Of a DNA stretch of 64,000 bases, positions 54,318 through 64,000 are shown piece by piece (within the stretch, counting starts at the first letter, position 1; each line of letters opens with the position of its first letter). The position numbers were made by a program, and so were the translations under genes. The DNA comes from Armigeres subalbatus (lineage: Eukaryota; Arthropoda; Insecta; Diptera; Culicidae). The notes under the pieces are model-generated. The model was given only the letters and a program-made list of their open reading frames with translations, ran no database searches and had not been told where the DNA came from. The DNA lies in contig NC_085141.1 in the NCBI RefSeq assembly GCF_024139115.2, positions 245,883,047 to 245,947,046 of the forward strand. Reading direction: 5' to 3'.

Positions 54318-54902
54318 TCAATGTTCGGACCTCTGTACATCGATAACATCCGAGAAATGGCGCCCGTCCACCAGAACATGGTCTATCTGGTTGCAAGTTT
54401 CACCATTTGGGTGTCTCCAGGTGTGCTTTCGGATGTTCTTTCGTGCAAAGTAGGTGCTACTGATGGCCATCCCTCTGGCAGCAGCGAAATTTACTATCTG
54501 TAGGCCGTTGTCATTGGTAGCGGAGTAAAGGCTCACCCTACCGATTATGGGACGGAAAAAGTCCTCTCTACCGACCTGAGCGTTAGCGTCTCCGATAACA
54601 ATTTTCACGTCATGCTTTGGATACTCTCCATAGGCTTTATCAAGACATTCGTAAAACGTGTCCTTCGCGTCGTCGGATTTATCGTTTGTCGGTGCGTAGA
54701 CGTTGATTAGGCTGTAATTGAAGAATTTGCCCCGTATCCTCCACACACAGATTCGTTCGCTGAGACGAGCCAGCCTTGGGCTGAAAGTCTCTTTAATAAA
54801 GACAAAAAAAAAAAAAAAAAAAAAGATTCGTTCGCTAATGGGTTTCCACCGCATCACTCGCTTCATCTGCTTGCCCATCACTACGAAACCAACTCCATGC
54901 AC
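54318..54902 (-). pseudogene. RTE endonuclease region of copy E
   Basis: Frame with SLINVYAPTNDKSDDAKDTF, VKIVIGDANAQVGRED (G-D-x-N) and NQIDHVLVDGRHFSDVID. The insert at 54762-54824 plus its 12-bp duplication totals 75 bp, so it adds 25 codons (a Phe run from the T tract) without breaking the frame. Downstream the frame is lost. Confidence 0.75.
54762..54824 (+). mobile_element. Miniature retroposon-like unit, copy 2
   Basis: A body of 42 bp (54762-54803), starting GAGACGAGCCAGCC and ending CTTTAATAAAGAC, plus 21 A. It is flanked by GATTCGTTCGCT at 54750-54761 and 54825-54836. It contains AATAAA and a CAGCC/GGCTG hairpin, with GAGAC and GTCTC able to close a longer stem. Confidence 0.8.
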
Positions 54903-54910
54903 TGCTTTGT

Positions 54911-55364
54911 GTATTTACTAATTGATTATTTGAGCTCGAAAAACGATAGGATTCCGAAGTTCAAGACAGAAAAATTTCTGTAAAACCTTACGATTTTTCT
55001 ATTACATTTTCAAAGATATCATTATCGAGATAAGCATGTGAGATACGCATGCCAAGACCATGCTGTAGGTGGCTGAGTTGCAGGGATTGAATCCAAAGGA
55101 GAATAGAATGAAAAAGTCTCTCATTTATTATCTCTGTATAAATATACGGCATATAGCATACCGTAAAATACTTTTTTTTTCGCAATCAGTCATGATAAAT
55201 AACTGACTCGGGGGGTTACAACTCATGATAAATTTCTTTTACAAAGCTCCAAACGCGGGGAGTACTGGCTCTGATGATGCATTTCAACTTGTTCTACACA
55301 GCTGCGGAGTCTCCAACACAAAATGAGCGAGAACAAAGTGAGAATCATCACTTTCCTGTGGGGG
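54911..55364. other. Spacer, no gene
   Basis: AT-rich. Nothing recognised. Confidence 0.35.
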
Positions 55365-55500
55365 TAGACCTGTGCGCCGAAGTATTTGTGAACAACGTAA
55401 GGCCATTTTTACACCGGCGGCGGCAGCGGCGGCGTCGGTGGCGTCACGCCGCAAGCAATGTTCGGCGGCGGCGTGATTCGGCGTGAAGAATTTTTAGCTG
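55365..55500. repeat. GCC/CGG-rich repeat end, left
   Basis: It begins TAGACCTGTGCGCCG and continues with CGGCGGCGGC stretches. The same start occurs inverted at 58282-58413. Confidence 0.6.
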
Positions 55501-55689
55501 AGAAAAAAAGTTTCACGCAGCAAGCCATATGATGCTCTTTATTATTTTTATGTACAAAATACTAGCTAAAGTCAGACTGATGAGGTGAACATCCTAATAG
55601 GTGTAGCTAGTATGTCCACAGCAAAAGTTTACATTACATCATCCACTAGGATATTGCCGCATCATAGCACATAAGTTCATTGGAAAGTA
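55501..55689. other. Spacer with a short stem
   Basis: ACTAGCTA at 55561 can pair with TAGCTAGT at about 55605. No gene. Confidence 0.3.
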
Positions 55690-58085
55690 ATTTGAATACT
55701 AATCCAAAAAATCGTTTGGAAATTCCTTAAGATATTCCATCAGAACTTCCTCTAAGAATTCCCTTAAATTTTTTTTTGGGTATTTCTTCGGATATTCGTT
55801 CCGAAATTTCTTCAAAAGTTCCTTCAGGAATTTCCTTAGAAATTACTTTCGGGATTGCTTCGGAAATTTCTTTACGCTTTTTTTTTGGGAATTTCTTTAG
55901 AAATTCATTCGAAAACTTTTTTAGGAGTTCCTTTGAAAATGCCTTTAAGAATTCCTTAGAAAATTCCCGTGGAAAATCTTTCAAGAGGAATACCTACGGA
56001 CACTGTTTTAGGAATACATTCGGAAATCCCTTTTGGAAAAAAAACCTTTGGAATTTGATATAGAATTTTTTTAGCAATTCCTTCAGGAATTTGTTTTTGG
56101 AATTTCTAATAAAAATTCTTCCAGTAATTCCTCAACAATTTCTTTTGAAATTCTAGGAAGAAATTTTTGGTATTCTCTCGAAATTTTTCCTTTGGGATTT
56201 ATTTAGAACTTTCTCCAGGAATTCTTTCTCCTGAAATTCCTTTAGCAACTTTTCCAGATATTCTTGTACATCTCCGAAAATTTCTTTTAAAATTCCTCTA
56301 AGAATTCTTTCGGGAATTTCTTCTGAAATTCTTTCAGAAAATCTTCGGAAATTTTGTTTGTAAATCCATTCATTTTTTAAATCGCTGTTTATGTGTTTTT
56401 GTTTAAATTGAAAAAAAGTTTAACACTCATATCCCCTCGGAAGTTCTTTGGAAATCCCTTAAAAAATTCCTCCATATTATGATTCGTTCCGGAGTTATTC
56501 CAGCACAAATTTTGTATAGTTTACTGAAGGAATTTTTTAAGGACTTCCTGGACTTGGATGATTATCCAAATTAATTCCTGTGGCTTTTCTAAAGAGATTT
56601 TTGAAGAAATTCCTGGAGGAACTTCGACTCTAATCTTGATGGAATAACCAAACGAGAACCTGAAAAGATTTTCGAACAGAATTTTAAATTAAGGATTTTT
56701 TAGTGGATGTCCCAAACAAATAGCTATTGGAATTTATATAGAAATTCCTATATTTCTCTAAGAATTTCTTCTTAAATCTGGAGAGTAGTGAAACAAACTC
56801 AGTTTTGACTCTAGAAACAAGACTGCATGCCAAGAAAAACTCCCAAAATATCGAGATTGCAGATAGTCGGTTATTCCTTGGGAATTTACTGTAGGAGTTC
56901 CTTCGAAAATTTCAAAAGATTTTTTCGTAAATACCTTAAATAATTCCCTAGAAAATATATTCAGGAATTAATTCGGTAAGACATCAAGAAACTCATTCTA
57001 ATATACCTTCAAAAATTCTGTTAGGAATTCCATCGGGAATTTCTCTAGGAATTCCTTCAAAAAACGTCCACAAATGAAACCAGCTTTTTCTTTGAAATTT
57101 CCCTTAGGGGTTGCTTCGGAACTTCTTAGGACCTTAGGAATTATCTTAAGGAACTCTTCTGGAAATTCTTATAAAAAATCTTCTAAGATTGATTTTGACA
57201 ATTCCATCAGGAATTCCTTCAGAAATTCTTTTTGAAATTGGAAATAAAAATTTCTATCAATGTAGATGGGTACACTTTCCCACAGTTGTAATGGATTTGA
57301 CGCAACTTCCTCAAAGAAGCCAGCCCTCGAAAACCTCAAAAAGGATTGCGAATCTATTTATTAGTCTGTTGGATTACACTGTTGAAAGGAGATTCCGATG
57401 GCTTCGCGTAAGTTTCTCTGTTTACGGGTCTGCCGCCTCCGTTTTTTGCCCTTCATACAGCAGTGCATTGAAAGCAGAATGGTATTTGAATTCGATAGTA
57501 ATTTTGGGTGGAGCCGCATGCAGAGCAAGACTCGAGCCAGAATGATGGATAACTGTACATACACACATGCTTTTGTTAAATTCCTGCGGAAATTATTTTA
57601 ACAATTCCTCTGAAACTTTTCCAGGTATTCCATAAGACATTCCATTCCCTTGGAAATTCTTCTAGTAATTCTTTCGGAATTTTCTCCGCCATTTCCTTCC
57701 AAAATTCTAGAACAAATATTCAGATATCATTTGTATTTCCTTCGGAACTCGCTCCACCATTTACTTCCAAAATTCTAGGATGAAATTTCGAATATCTCCG
57801 TACGAATTCCTAGAGCAATTTCAACCTAAAGAAATTCCTGACATTCTTAAATTCCTTTAAGAATTTCGTTGGACATTCCTCCAAGAATTCCTTCAGAATT
57901 TTCTCTAGGGATTCCATCAGAAAATCATTCAGAAATTACTACGGGGATAAATCCAAAAATTCCTCTAAGGATTTTCTCTAAGGATTTTCTTCAATTATTC
58001 CTTCAGAACTTCCTACAGAATGTCCTTTGGACATTATTTCAGGAAAACCAAGAAATTTCTTTGAGCATTTTTTATCAAAATAAAT
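55690..58085. repeat. Long degenerate tract of AATTCC-like words
   Basis: About 2.4 kb of irregular AATTCCTT, GGAATTTC and GAAATTC words, usually 12-30 bp apart. An interruption of unrelated sequence at about 57250-57560 contains a 118-residue ORF without a known motif. The ORFs are by-products of composition. Same type as 6770-7480. Confidence 0.8.
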
Positions 58086-58190
58086 GAAACCCGTTTTTTT
58101 TCAGAGCAATTCTAGCTATTTAAGTACAAGGAGGAGTGAAGGAAATGTTCAATTTGATGGGTCACGTGTCCCATCGTGCTCCAGCTCCAG

Positions 58191-58246
58191 AAGCCAAGTT
58201 ACCATTTTTGCATTCGCATATCACGAGGCTATCACAATGATAGATG
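58191..58246. repeat. Fragment of the mosquito-type dispersed repeat
   Basis: AGCCAAGTTACCATTTTTGC followed by CACGAGGCTATCAC matches the 3' part of the repeat at 15458-15631. Confidence 0.5.
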
Positions 58247-58281
58247 CAAACACACTACATACTGTGATTTTTGTGTTGGCC

Positions 58282-58413
58282 AATCATCGGCGTGAAGTAC
58301 GAAATTCGGCGGCGTGGAGCCACCCGGCGTATGGCGCGCCGCCGACACCTTGACCAGCGGCGGCGTACGTCAATAAGTGTCGGCGACGGCGCACAGGTCT
58401 ATGTGAAGGCTGC
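58282..58413. repeat. GCC/CGG-rich repeat end, right (inverted)
   Basis: It ends with GGCGCACAGGTCTATG, the inverted counterpart of 55365. The segment between the two ends holds the AATTCC-like tract. Confidence 0.6.
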
Positions 58414-58518
58414 CTATCCGATTCTGTTTTTTCGCACTTGTATACAAGTTTTATTTGTTATAATGGCTTGTTATGATTCGGAACAGTTTTGCCTTCCTCT
58501 TATCGTTGTTTCTTATCT

Positions 58519-58727
58519 AGGGTAGAGAACCATTTGTGCAGCACCTTCTATTCCCGACCGCAACCTTAAAAACTCGACCGCGTTCCAGCCAAATGGCTTG
58601 ATTTTTTGTACATGGTTAGTCGATATCTAGTGATGTACAAAAAATCAAGCCATTTGGCTGGAACGTGGTCGAGTTATTAAGGTTGCAGACGGGAATGGGG
58701 GGTGCTGCCCAAATGGTCCCGCTCCCT
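58519..58727. mobile_element. Hairpin MITE, 209 bp
   Basis: The arms run from AGGGTAGAGAACCATTTG inward and its inverted counterpart outward to GGTCCCGCTCCCT, about 90% matched, around a loop near 58615-58630. No coding sequence. TSD not resolved. Confidence 0.75.
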
Positions 58728-58774
58728 ATAAAGAGCGATTTCTGCAAACCCTGGTCTAGGATATTTTTGGGTTA

Positions 58775-59287
58775 CAGGGTGTCTGCAAATTATCCGTACA
58801 GATTTTGATAGTTTGCTTCTACAAAGCTATATGGACATAACAACTCAGCAGGCTGTAACAGATGTATATTCTGAGAACACTGAGCGTCATTTCATATATA
58901 AAAAAAATAAGTCTTTGTGAATGCTTTTTTCCGGTTTTCCGAACAAAAGGGAATTGCTTTCCTACTCACCCGATTTGGATTGAATTTATCATTCGGTATG
59001 ATCCATCTTGAAATCAACAGTCATCAAAACACCGAACATATTCTCGAGACATTTGAAATCATGTCACAATCATCAAAAATGTGTGAAAAGTATCTGAATA
59101 GAAACGTGCGGCCATCGTGATTTTTTTTTCCAACACTATCGAAGGCGTACAACTCAGGATACAGGGGTCATTTTAATGTAAACAAATTCAGCTTGGTTTA
59201 TGTAGTCCTATTATAATAACATGCAATGCATGCTAATTCTTTAATTTATTCCAAAAAAATATTTAAATAATAATTTGCAGACACCCT
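58775..59287. mobile_element. 513-bp candidate MITE with 18-bp perfect terminal repeats
   Basis: AGGGTGTCTGCAAATTAT at 58776-58793 is perfectly inverted at 59270-59287. TTA flanks both sides (58772-58774, 59288-59290). A 67-residue ORF inside has no recognisable motif. Confidence 0.65.
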
Positions 59288-62019
59288 TTATATATTTCTC
59301 GACATTCCTACACGCAAAAAAAAATGTTGCGGTCGAAATTATCATTCCAAGGGTTAATTTAAGAATACGCACCGACAATCTTCAGCAGACAACAAACCCT
59401 TTTGATTTTACTATGCGCGCAGTAAAAATCAACTATGGTCCTGGTGGAATGTTGTTACATGAATTGAATCAGTGGTGAATTCGTCCGAATGCATGGTTAA
59501 TTGAAAAAGTGAAAATTTTTGGTTGTTTTAAAACATGGCGTAGTCTTCAAAATAGTAATTGTTACCATGGAATTTTTTCTGTGTATGTGGGATGGTTTTG
59601 ATAAAGGGACACATTAGTTCTATGGAGTTTTGAAAAATATTAGCGGGGCTTAGTCATTATTGAAACTTTTTGAAATTATGCTTCTGATCATTGTTCATCT
59701 AGATTGGTGTTGTTTTGTAGCCGCATATCTTACCGCACGGCCAAGGCCCTTATATAGTGAATTATTGTTTGACATGATCAATCGTTTTGAATAATTTTGT
59801 TATATGTACTAGTAAAACTTACCCATTCACATATCAAGTTTAAATTTTGGCACGAGTTGGAAATGATGTATATGTGTATGTATGCGTGCATATACATGTA
59901 TATGTACATATGCATAGTATATGTGCACAACATGACGATGCAGAACATAATCCTAATCCAAATCTTTCTTAGCTGTTTGCAGGGGATAACATAAATTTAT
60001 CGAGTTCGGTTTCGTTATGCACTTTGACGCTTGTGCTACAAATTAACCTCCAATAAACAAGTTGTTTAGACTATAACTTGATAATATTCGATTCCCCCTA
60101 AGTTTTTATATGATTATTGGATTAAAAAAATCCAGGGATCTCATTTTAACGCAATAAATAATCGATGGTTTTCCAACCAAGTTTCGTTTCAGAGAGAAAA
60201 AAGAAGTTGTTTGGGATCCCTCGGTAGACTTTTGTAAAAATAGTCACGAAATGAAGGCTGAAGAGCTATATTTTCACGTAGTGAAAGTTTTGACGATGCT
60301 TATTTTTTTGTTATAAAGGTCTCCCATACACACGCCGTGTGGTCATGGAAGTCGAGAATATTTCGCAACCTCAAATTTTCTACACAGTCATCATCATCAA
60401 AATCTGCAAGTTTTTCTTAGAAGTCGCACATTTTTCCGTTGCCCTAAACATAAAACTGCAGAATATTCCATCCTGTATCGGTTTACTACCAATTAAAATA
60501 CTGTAGAACACAACTCGACATTCTCTACTCGATATACTTTTAATTCCTATGCACCAGATAAATTCGACATTTTGAATGGTGATGTGCGAATCAGTTTCCC
60601 TTATACCTAACATTGCTAAACAAAATTTCGGTCATACAATCATAACGCAATAATCAATCAAGAGCAAACAATGAAAACATATTCTATGTTTAGTAGAACT
60701 TGTAGTAATCGAATCAATTAATGTGTGTGTGCACAAAAGTGGGCTAAATAACAAAATTTCTATACCTATACCCGTTCAAACATGCAGACATGACCCCATT
60801 TAGACAAACTGAGCCGATTGGTATGTGACATTTGGCTTTCCAGTTCATCTACCAATGGTCGGAGTTCAGTCAAACCATACCAAGCGTCTTTTTGACTGAA
60901 TTGAGATATTTTGTTCGTAAAAGGAAAACGGAAACCATTTCATGACAATTCATACCTACATTTATTGAAGGATATCCTCAGTTATAAGATTGAGAGATAT
61001 TTGATACGATTTATGATCTATCAAATCTACTAAACTAAATTGGGCAAAAAAAAGAAAATTTTTCTTTGGCGCTTGGCGTGATTTGGCAGAACCGGGACCA
61101 AATGTCGTTTTTAGAGAGAGATTTTATGTATTTTCGGAGCATGAGAAAGACAACACTCAAACAAAAATTTTATTTACCCGTAGAAATAAATAAAATTGTA
61201 TGCTAGTAAGAAAGCAAACGAACTATTTGGTTTCTTGCCAAACCTACGATATAAATTGCTTCCAAAATGTGTGCTTCCTATTAGAAATTTCAACCAAGGC
61301 ACAGTTCCGCTACATTTGAAATTCAATCCAAAGCAGCTTGTCTTCAATTCACGTCATAGGGCCAAAAGCTGTTCCTTTGTTCCTTATTCGGCGAATTGGC
61401 GAACCGAGGACGCACGCCGCGTGTGCTGTCCCAACGTTTTCACAGTCGGCACTGTCTGCTGATGTCCGTTTGGTTGCCGCCATGTGCTAATCTTGAATTC
61501 AGAAGAAATCCACTCAGGAAACTTGCCAGCAAGGGAGTGGATCCCGTGCCAAAAACCGTCTCCCGACGTCATCGGCACCAAAGAATTCTTCTGCTGTGGA
61601 TTTCCCGCGTGGTCTTTGTGTCTTTTTCGGACTCAAAGCCGGGCGATCGGTTCCGGACATGCTGACTGGGAAGCGAAAACAATGACCTACACGACTAGCT
61701 TAGATAATAAGAAACCTTCCTCTCCTTCTGTCTACCTTGGGCAACTGGGATGAGGAACGAATCGAGAATCGAAAATCAGCTGACACGGCGCAGACATGGA
61801 ATATTCCGCACGTAATTAATCAGAATCCGTTCCTTCTTCACGAAATAGTTTATAGGAGGATGAAAGATGAAATATGAATCACGTAGTGCATACAAATATA
61901 TTCATTAAAAGTTATCACGTTGCTTTCTTTTGTTAAAAAAATTAGTCATCGCAATGATGTACATGATACAAAGTTCAGCAAGGTGAAGTATACATTGAGG
62001 AGGCGTGCATTTTTATATT
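59288..62019. other. AT-rich spacer, 2.7 kb, no supported gene
   Basis: An alternating purine-pyrimidine stretch of TATG/CATA words lies at about 59860-59930. A GC-richer patch at 61380-61680 has ORFs on both strands with no known motif. It could be part of an untranslated exon, but nothing proves it. Confidence 0.4.
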
Positions 62020-62209
62020 GGGGGAAAGACGGCTTTGGCAGGTTTTGTTCTATTATTGGCAGGGGGGTTTTGTCGACAAAATTTTATGAAATTTGGCTAC
62101 AATATTCTTTGATATGCAAAGAATGTTTAGGCAAAATTTGAGCCTAGTCAGTCATAAAAAACCCCCCTGCCAATAATAGAACAAAACCTGCCAAAGCCGT
62201 CATTCCCCC
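62020..62209. mobile_element. Hairpin MITE, 190 bp with about 52-bp terminal repeats
   Basis: The left end GGGGGAAAGACGGCTTTGGC is inverted at the right end (GCCAAAGCCGTCATTCCCCC). The arms match over about 52 bp with one or two differences. AT-rich middle. Confidence 0.8.
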
Positions 62210-63656
62210 AATTCAGCTTTCCACGCTCGATAATGAAGGCATGAAAGTGTTTGAAATAGGAGTAAAGAGCCCATTCGCAAATCACATTACGATTTAGGGC
62301 AGTCAGTGGCGCTCATGAACACTGGTCATAATGAAATTTTGCGCCAATGCCACACGGGCCGCCATGCATTTTTTAAAAATGGTTTAAAATAATTAAAACA
62401 AAACAACTTGTTTTGAGAACACGTAACTAGTAGATGTACGTGAAATGTAGGACAATGCTCCACTGCAATGGTCCAGGATGCTATATTAAAAAAAAAATGT
62501 TCTTCAAAATTGTTAGAAATAGTAAGGCCATCATTATGGTGCTATCGAAAAATAGGGTGACCTATTATTTCTCGGAATACTGACATGTCATGTTCTACAA
62601 AGTTGTAGCGCAGCTTATTCCAATAAATTTAGCTAGAAAAGCTTTTTATGTAGCTCTTAAGTTGGCTGATTTAGAGCAATTTTACCTAATTGGACTAGGG
62701 TGTACCTCAAAAAACAGTATTTTTGATCTACATTTTTTTTTGTTTTAGATTCCTCGAAAAAGTCGTCTCTTTGTGACTTTTAGAGCTTAAAAAAATACAA
62801 CTTTTGATGGGTAAATATGCTCAATATCTTTTTTTTCGATTAAAAGTTATAATCGTTTCTTTCTGTCAAAATTATTTTTTTTTTCATAAGTTGACAACTC
62901 GGTTTGGACAGACCAAGAAATATGTTTACACGGTATTTGAAAGAGCAATTCATATTTTTTATTATGTCAAAAAATTGGGAATATGGTACCTATTTTTAAC
63001 TCAAGTTTTATCAATTTTACTGAAGTCATGTTTTTTCAAGTAAATCGATATAACTGTTAACGGAAGAAGATACTATAGCCTAGCCGCAGCTCACGGTTGG
63101 GAATCTATCACGGGAATAATTCGGAGAACGGGTCGCTTATGCTGTCAACCGGTTACACTCACAATCATTCATTCATTCGCGGGGGAACAAAAAGGAATAT
63201 CACCAGAAACTACGTAACAATAAAACAGGTGAAACAAAGCTCTCAAAATTGAGTGCTCAAAAGCCACACGAGTCGACTCTTCAGAAACCGTCCGGACAGG
63301 AGGAGGCCTGGAACTCCTTTTGGAGCACGGAAAACGAGAGAAAAGCAAATTTTAGTGTAAATTACTCATTTCAGGGACTACTGCCTCAAAACTAATGTCG
63401 AATTCGTTTTTAAACCTGGGTCAGTGCCAACCCGAACCCTGAATAAAAAAAACATTTTCAGTTCCATCTGTCATTGGATATGTTGGTGTGCGTAGCATCG
63501 TGTTTGTTTTTATTCGAAACATATGATCCAGATGATCGCGGACATCCAGTGCACTGGCCGTTGGCCTTGACTAATCAGATCATGATAAATAAATAAATAT
63601 GTTCAAGTGCGTGAACTGATTTTTGCGGATAGTGGAATTTACTTTTGGGCGGATAT
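62210..63656. other. Spacer, 1.4 kb, no gene
   Basis: AT-rich with short ORFs only. A GC-richer part lies at 63070-63340. No motif recognised. Confidence 0.35.
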
Positions 63657-63888
63657 AAATAGGGGAACTGCTCCTGGAATTCATCTCATGGCTCCGATAT
63701 TTATCCCATCAATAGCAAAGCAATGGAAAGGAATTTGGATTGTTTATTATTTTTGTGATTTTTTTTCAGCAGTGAGCACGCATGTTGACAAAAAGAGGCG
63801 ACGAAATTGGTGCTGTATTTCTTTGTTTCCCGATGAGATGAGTATATTTATGTTCAGTGAGATGGAGATCGGAAAAGTTCCCCTATTT
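63657..63888 (+). mobile_element. MITE (ATAGGGGAACT family), copy 3
   Basis: The ends AAATAGGGGAACT and AGTTCCCCTATTT are inverted repeats. The middle shares GTGATTTTTTTTCAGCAGTG and AGCACGCATGT with the other copies. The 98-residue ORF over it is a by-product. Confidence 0.7.
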
Positions 63889-64000
63889 AATTATATTCAA
63901 TAATCCCGTGCACATTTTTATACCAAGAATTCCGTATAGAATTGATGTAAAAGCGATTTTCTATTTTACAAAAATTCATCTATTTCTACAAAAGTTTTTT

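Larger units (their letters stand above)
52690..54910 (-). mobile_element. Decayed RTE-clade LINE, copy E
   Basis: On minus the endonuclease is at 54902-54100, a degraded linker follows, then the RT at 53260-52850. It lacks the C-terminal region seen in copies C and D. A miniature retroposon-like unit sits in the endonuclease part at 54762-54824. Confidence 0.8.

Noticed and set aside
55570..55610. Hammerhead motif from CTGATGAGG
   Set aside because: The GAAA box and cleavage triplet are missing nearby.
57189..57545. 118-residue ORF in the AATTCC-like tract
   Set aside because: No motif, splice context or second copy supports it.
63607..63903. 98-residue ORF near the right end
   Set aside because: It lies over a MITE with inverted ends, and the other copies do not keep the frame.

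Overview
This is nuclear DNA from an insect, most likely a culicine mosquito of the Aedes type. The evidence is AT-rich spacer, very dense nested transposons, several RTE-type and I/LOA-type LINEs, a Jockey-type LINE, a gypsy LTR element, many MITEs, and a few short host exons with GT-AG introns. The species call is inference from repeat content. There is no bacterial, organellar or viral genome structure and no CRISPR.

Layout. 0-7.5 kb holds small repeats: a 236-bp inverted duplication of a tRNA-derived SINE, a 4-bp-TSD MITE family with one copy inside another, hairpins, a 58-bp minisatellite, and the first tract rich in AATTCC-like words. 7.5-12.2 kb holds a decayed I/LOA-group LINE (minus strand), an RTE fragment and a third SINE copy. 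12.6-12.9 and 17.2-17.4 kb are long hairpins that carry hammerhead-ribozyme-like cores. 14.6-15.2 kb has the last two visible exons of a host gene (minus strand). 17.8-20.4 kb is a decayed RTE element. 21.3-26.6 kb is a decayed I-clade LINE ending in (TAA)n. 28.5-33.6 kb is a LINE with a restriction-like endonuclease (R2/R4/Dong type), interrupted by a 1.3-kb TA-flanked element and also ending in (TAA)n. 33.6-34.8 kb has exons of a host RING-finger gene (minus strand). 37.6-49.1 kb is an older repeat invaded by a complete gypsy element (9.0 kb, TSD CTTC) and by two TA-flanked elements. 49.6-52.7 kb is a 5'-truncated Jockey LINE with an exact 12-bp TSD and a SINE-like insert in its 3' UTR. 52.7-54.9 kb is another RTE copy. 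55.4-58.4 kb is a second AATTCC-like tract lying between inverted GCC-rich ends. The rest, to 64 kb, is AT-rich sequence with MITEs.

The only host coding sequence I can support is the K/E-rich C-terminus at 14.6-15.2 kb and the RING gene at 33.6-34.8 kb. Every LINE copy is broken or truncated. The gypsy element has near-identical LTRs but frameshifts in gag and pol.

Two observations stand out. One is the pair of hammerhead-like motifs in hairpin elements, which share an architecture although their stem sequences differ. The other is a retroposon-like unit of only about 42-50 bp plus an A-rich tail, found twice with 12-bp target duplications and a shared 5' end, both times inside an RTE element.
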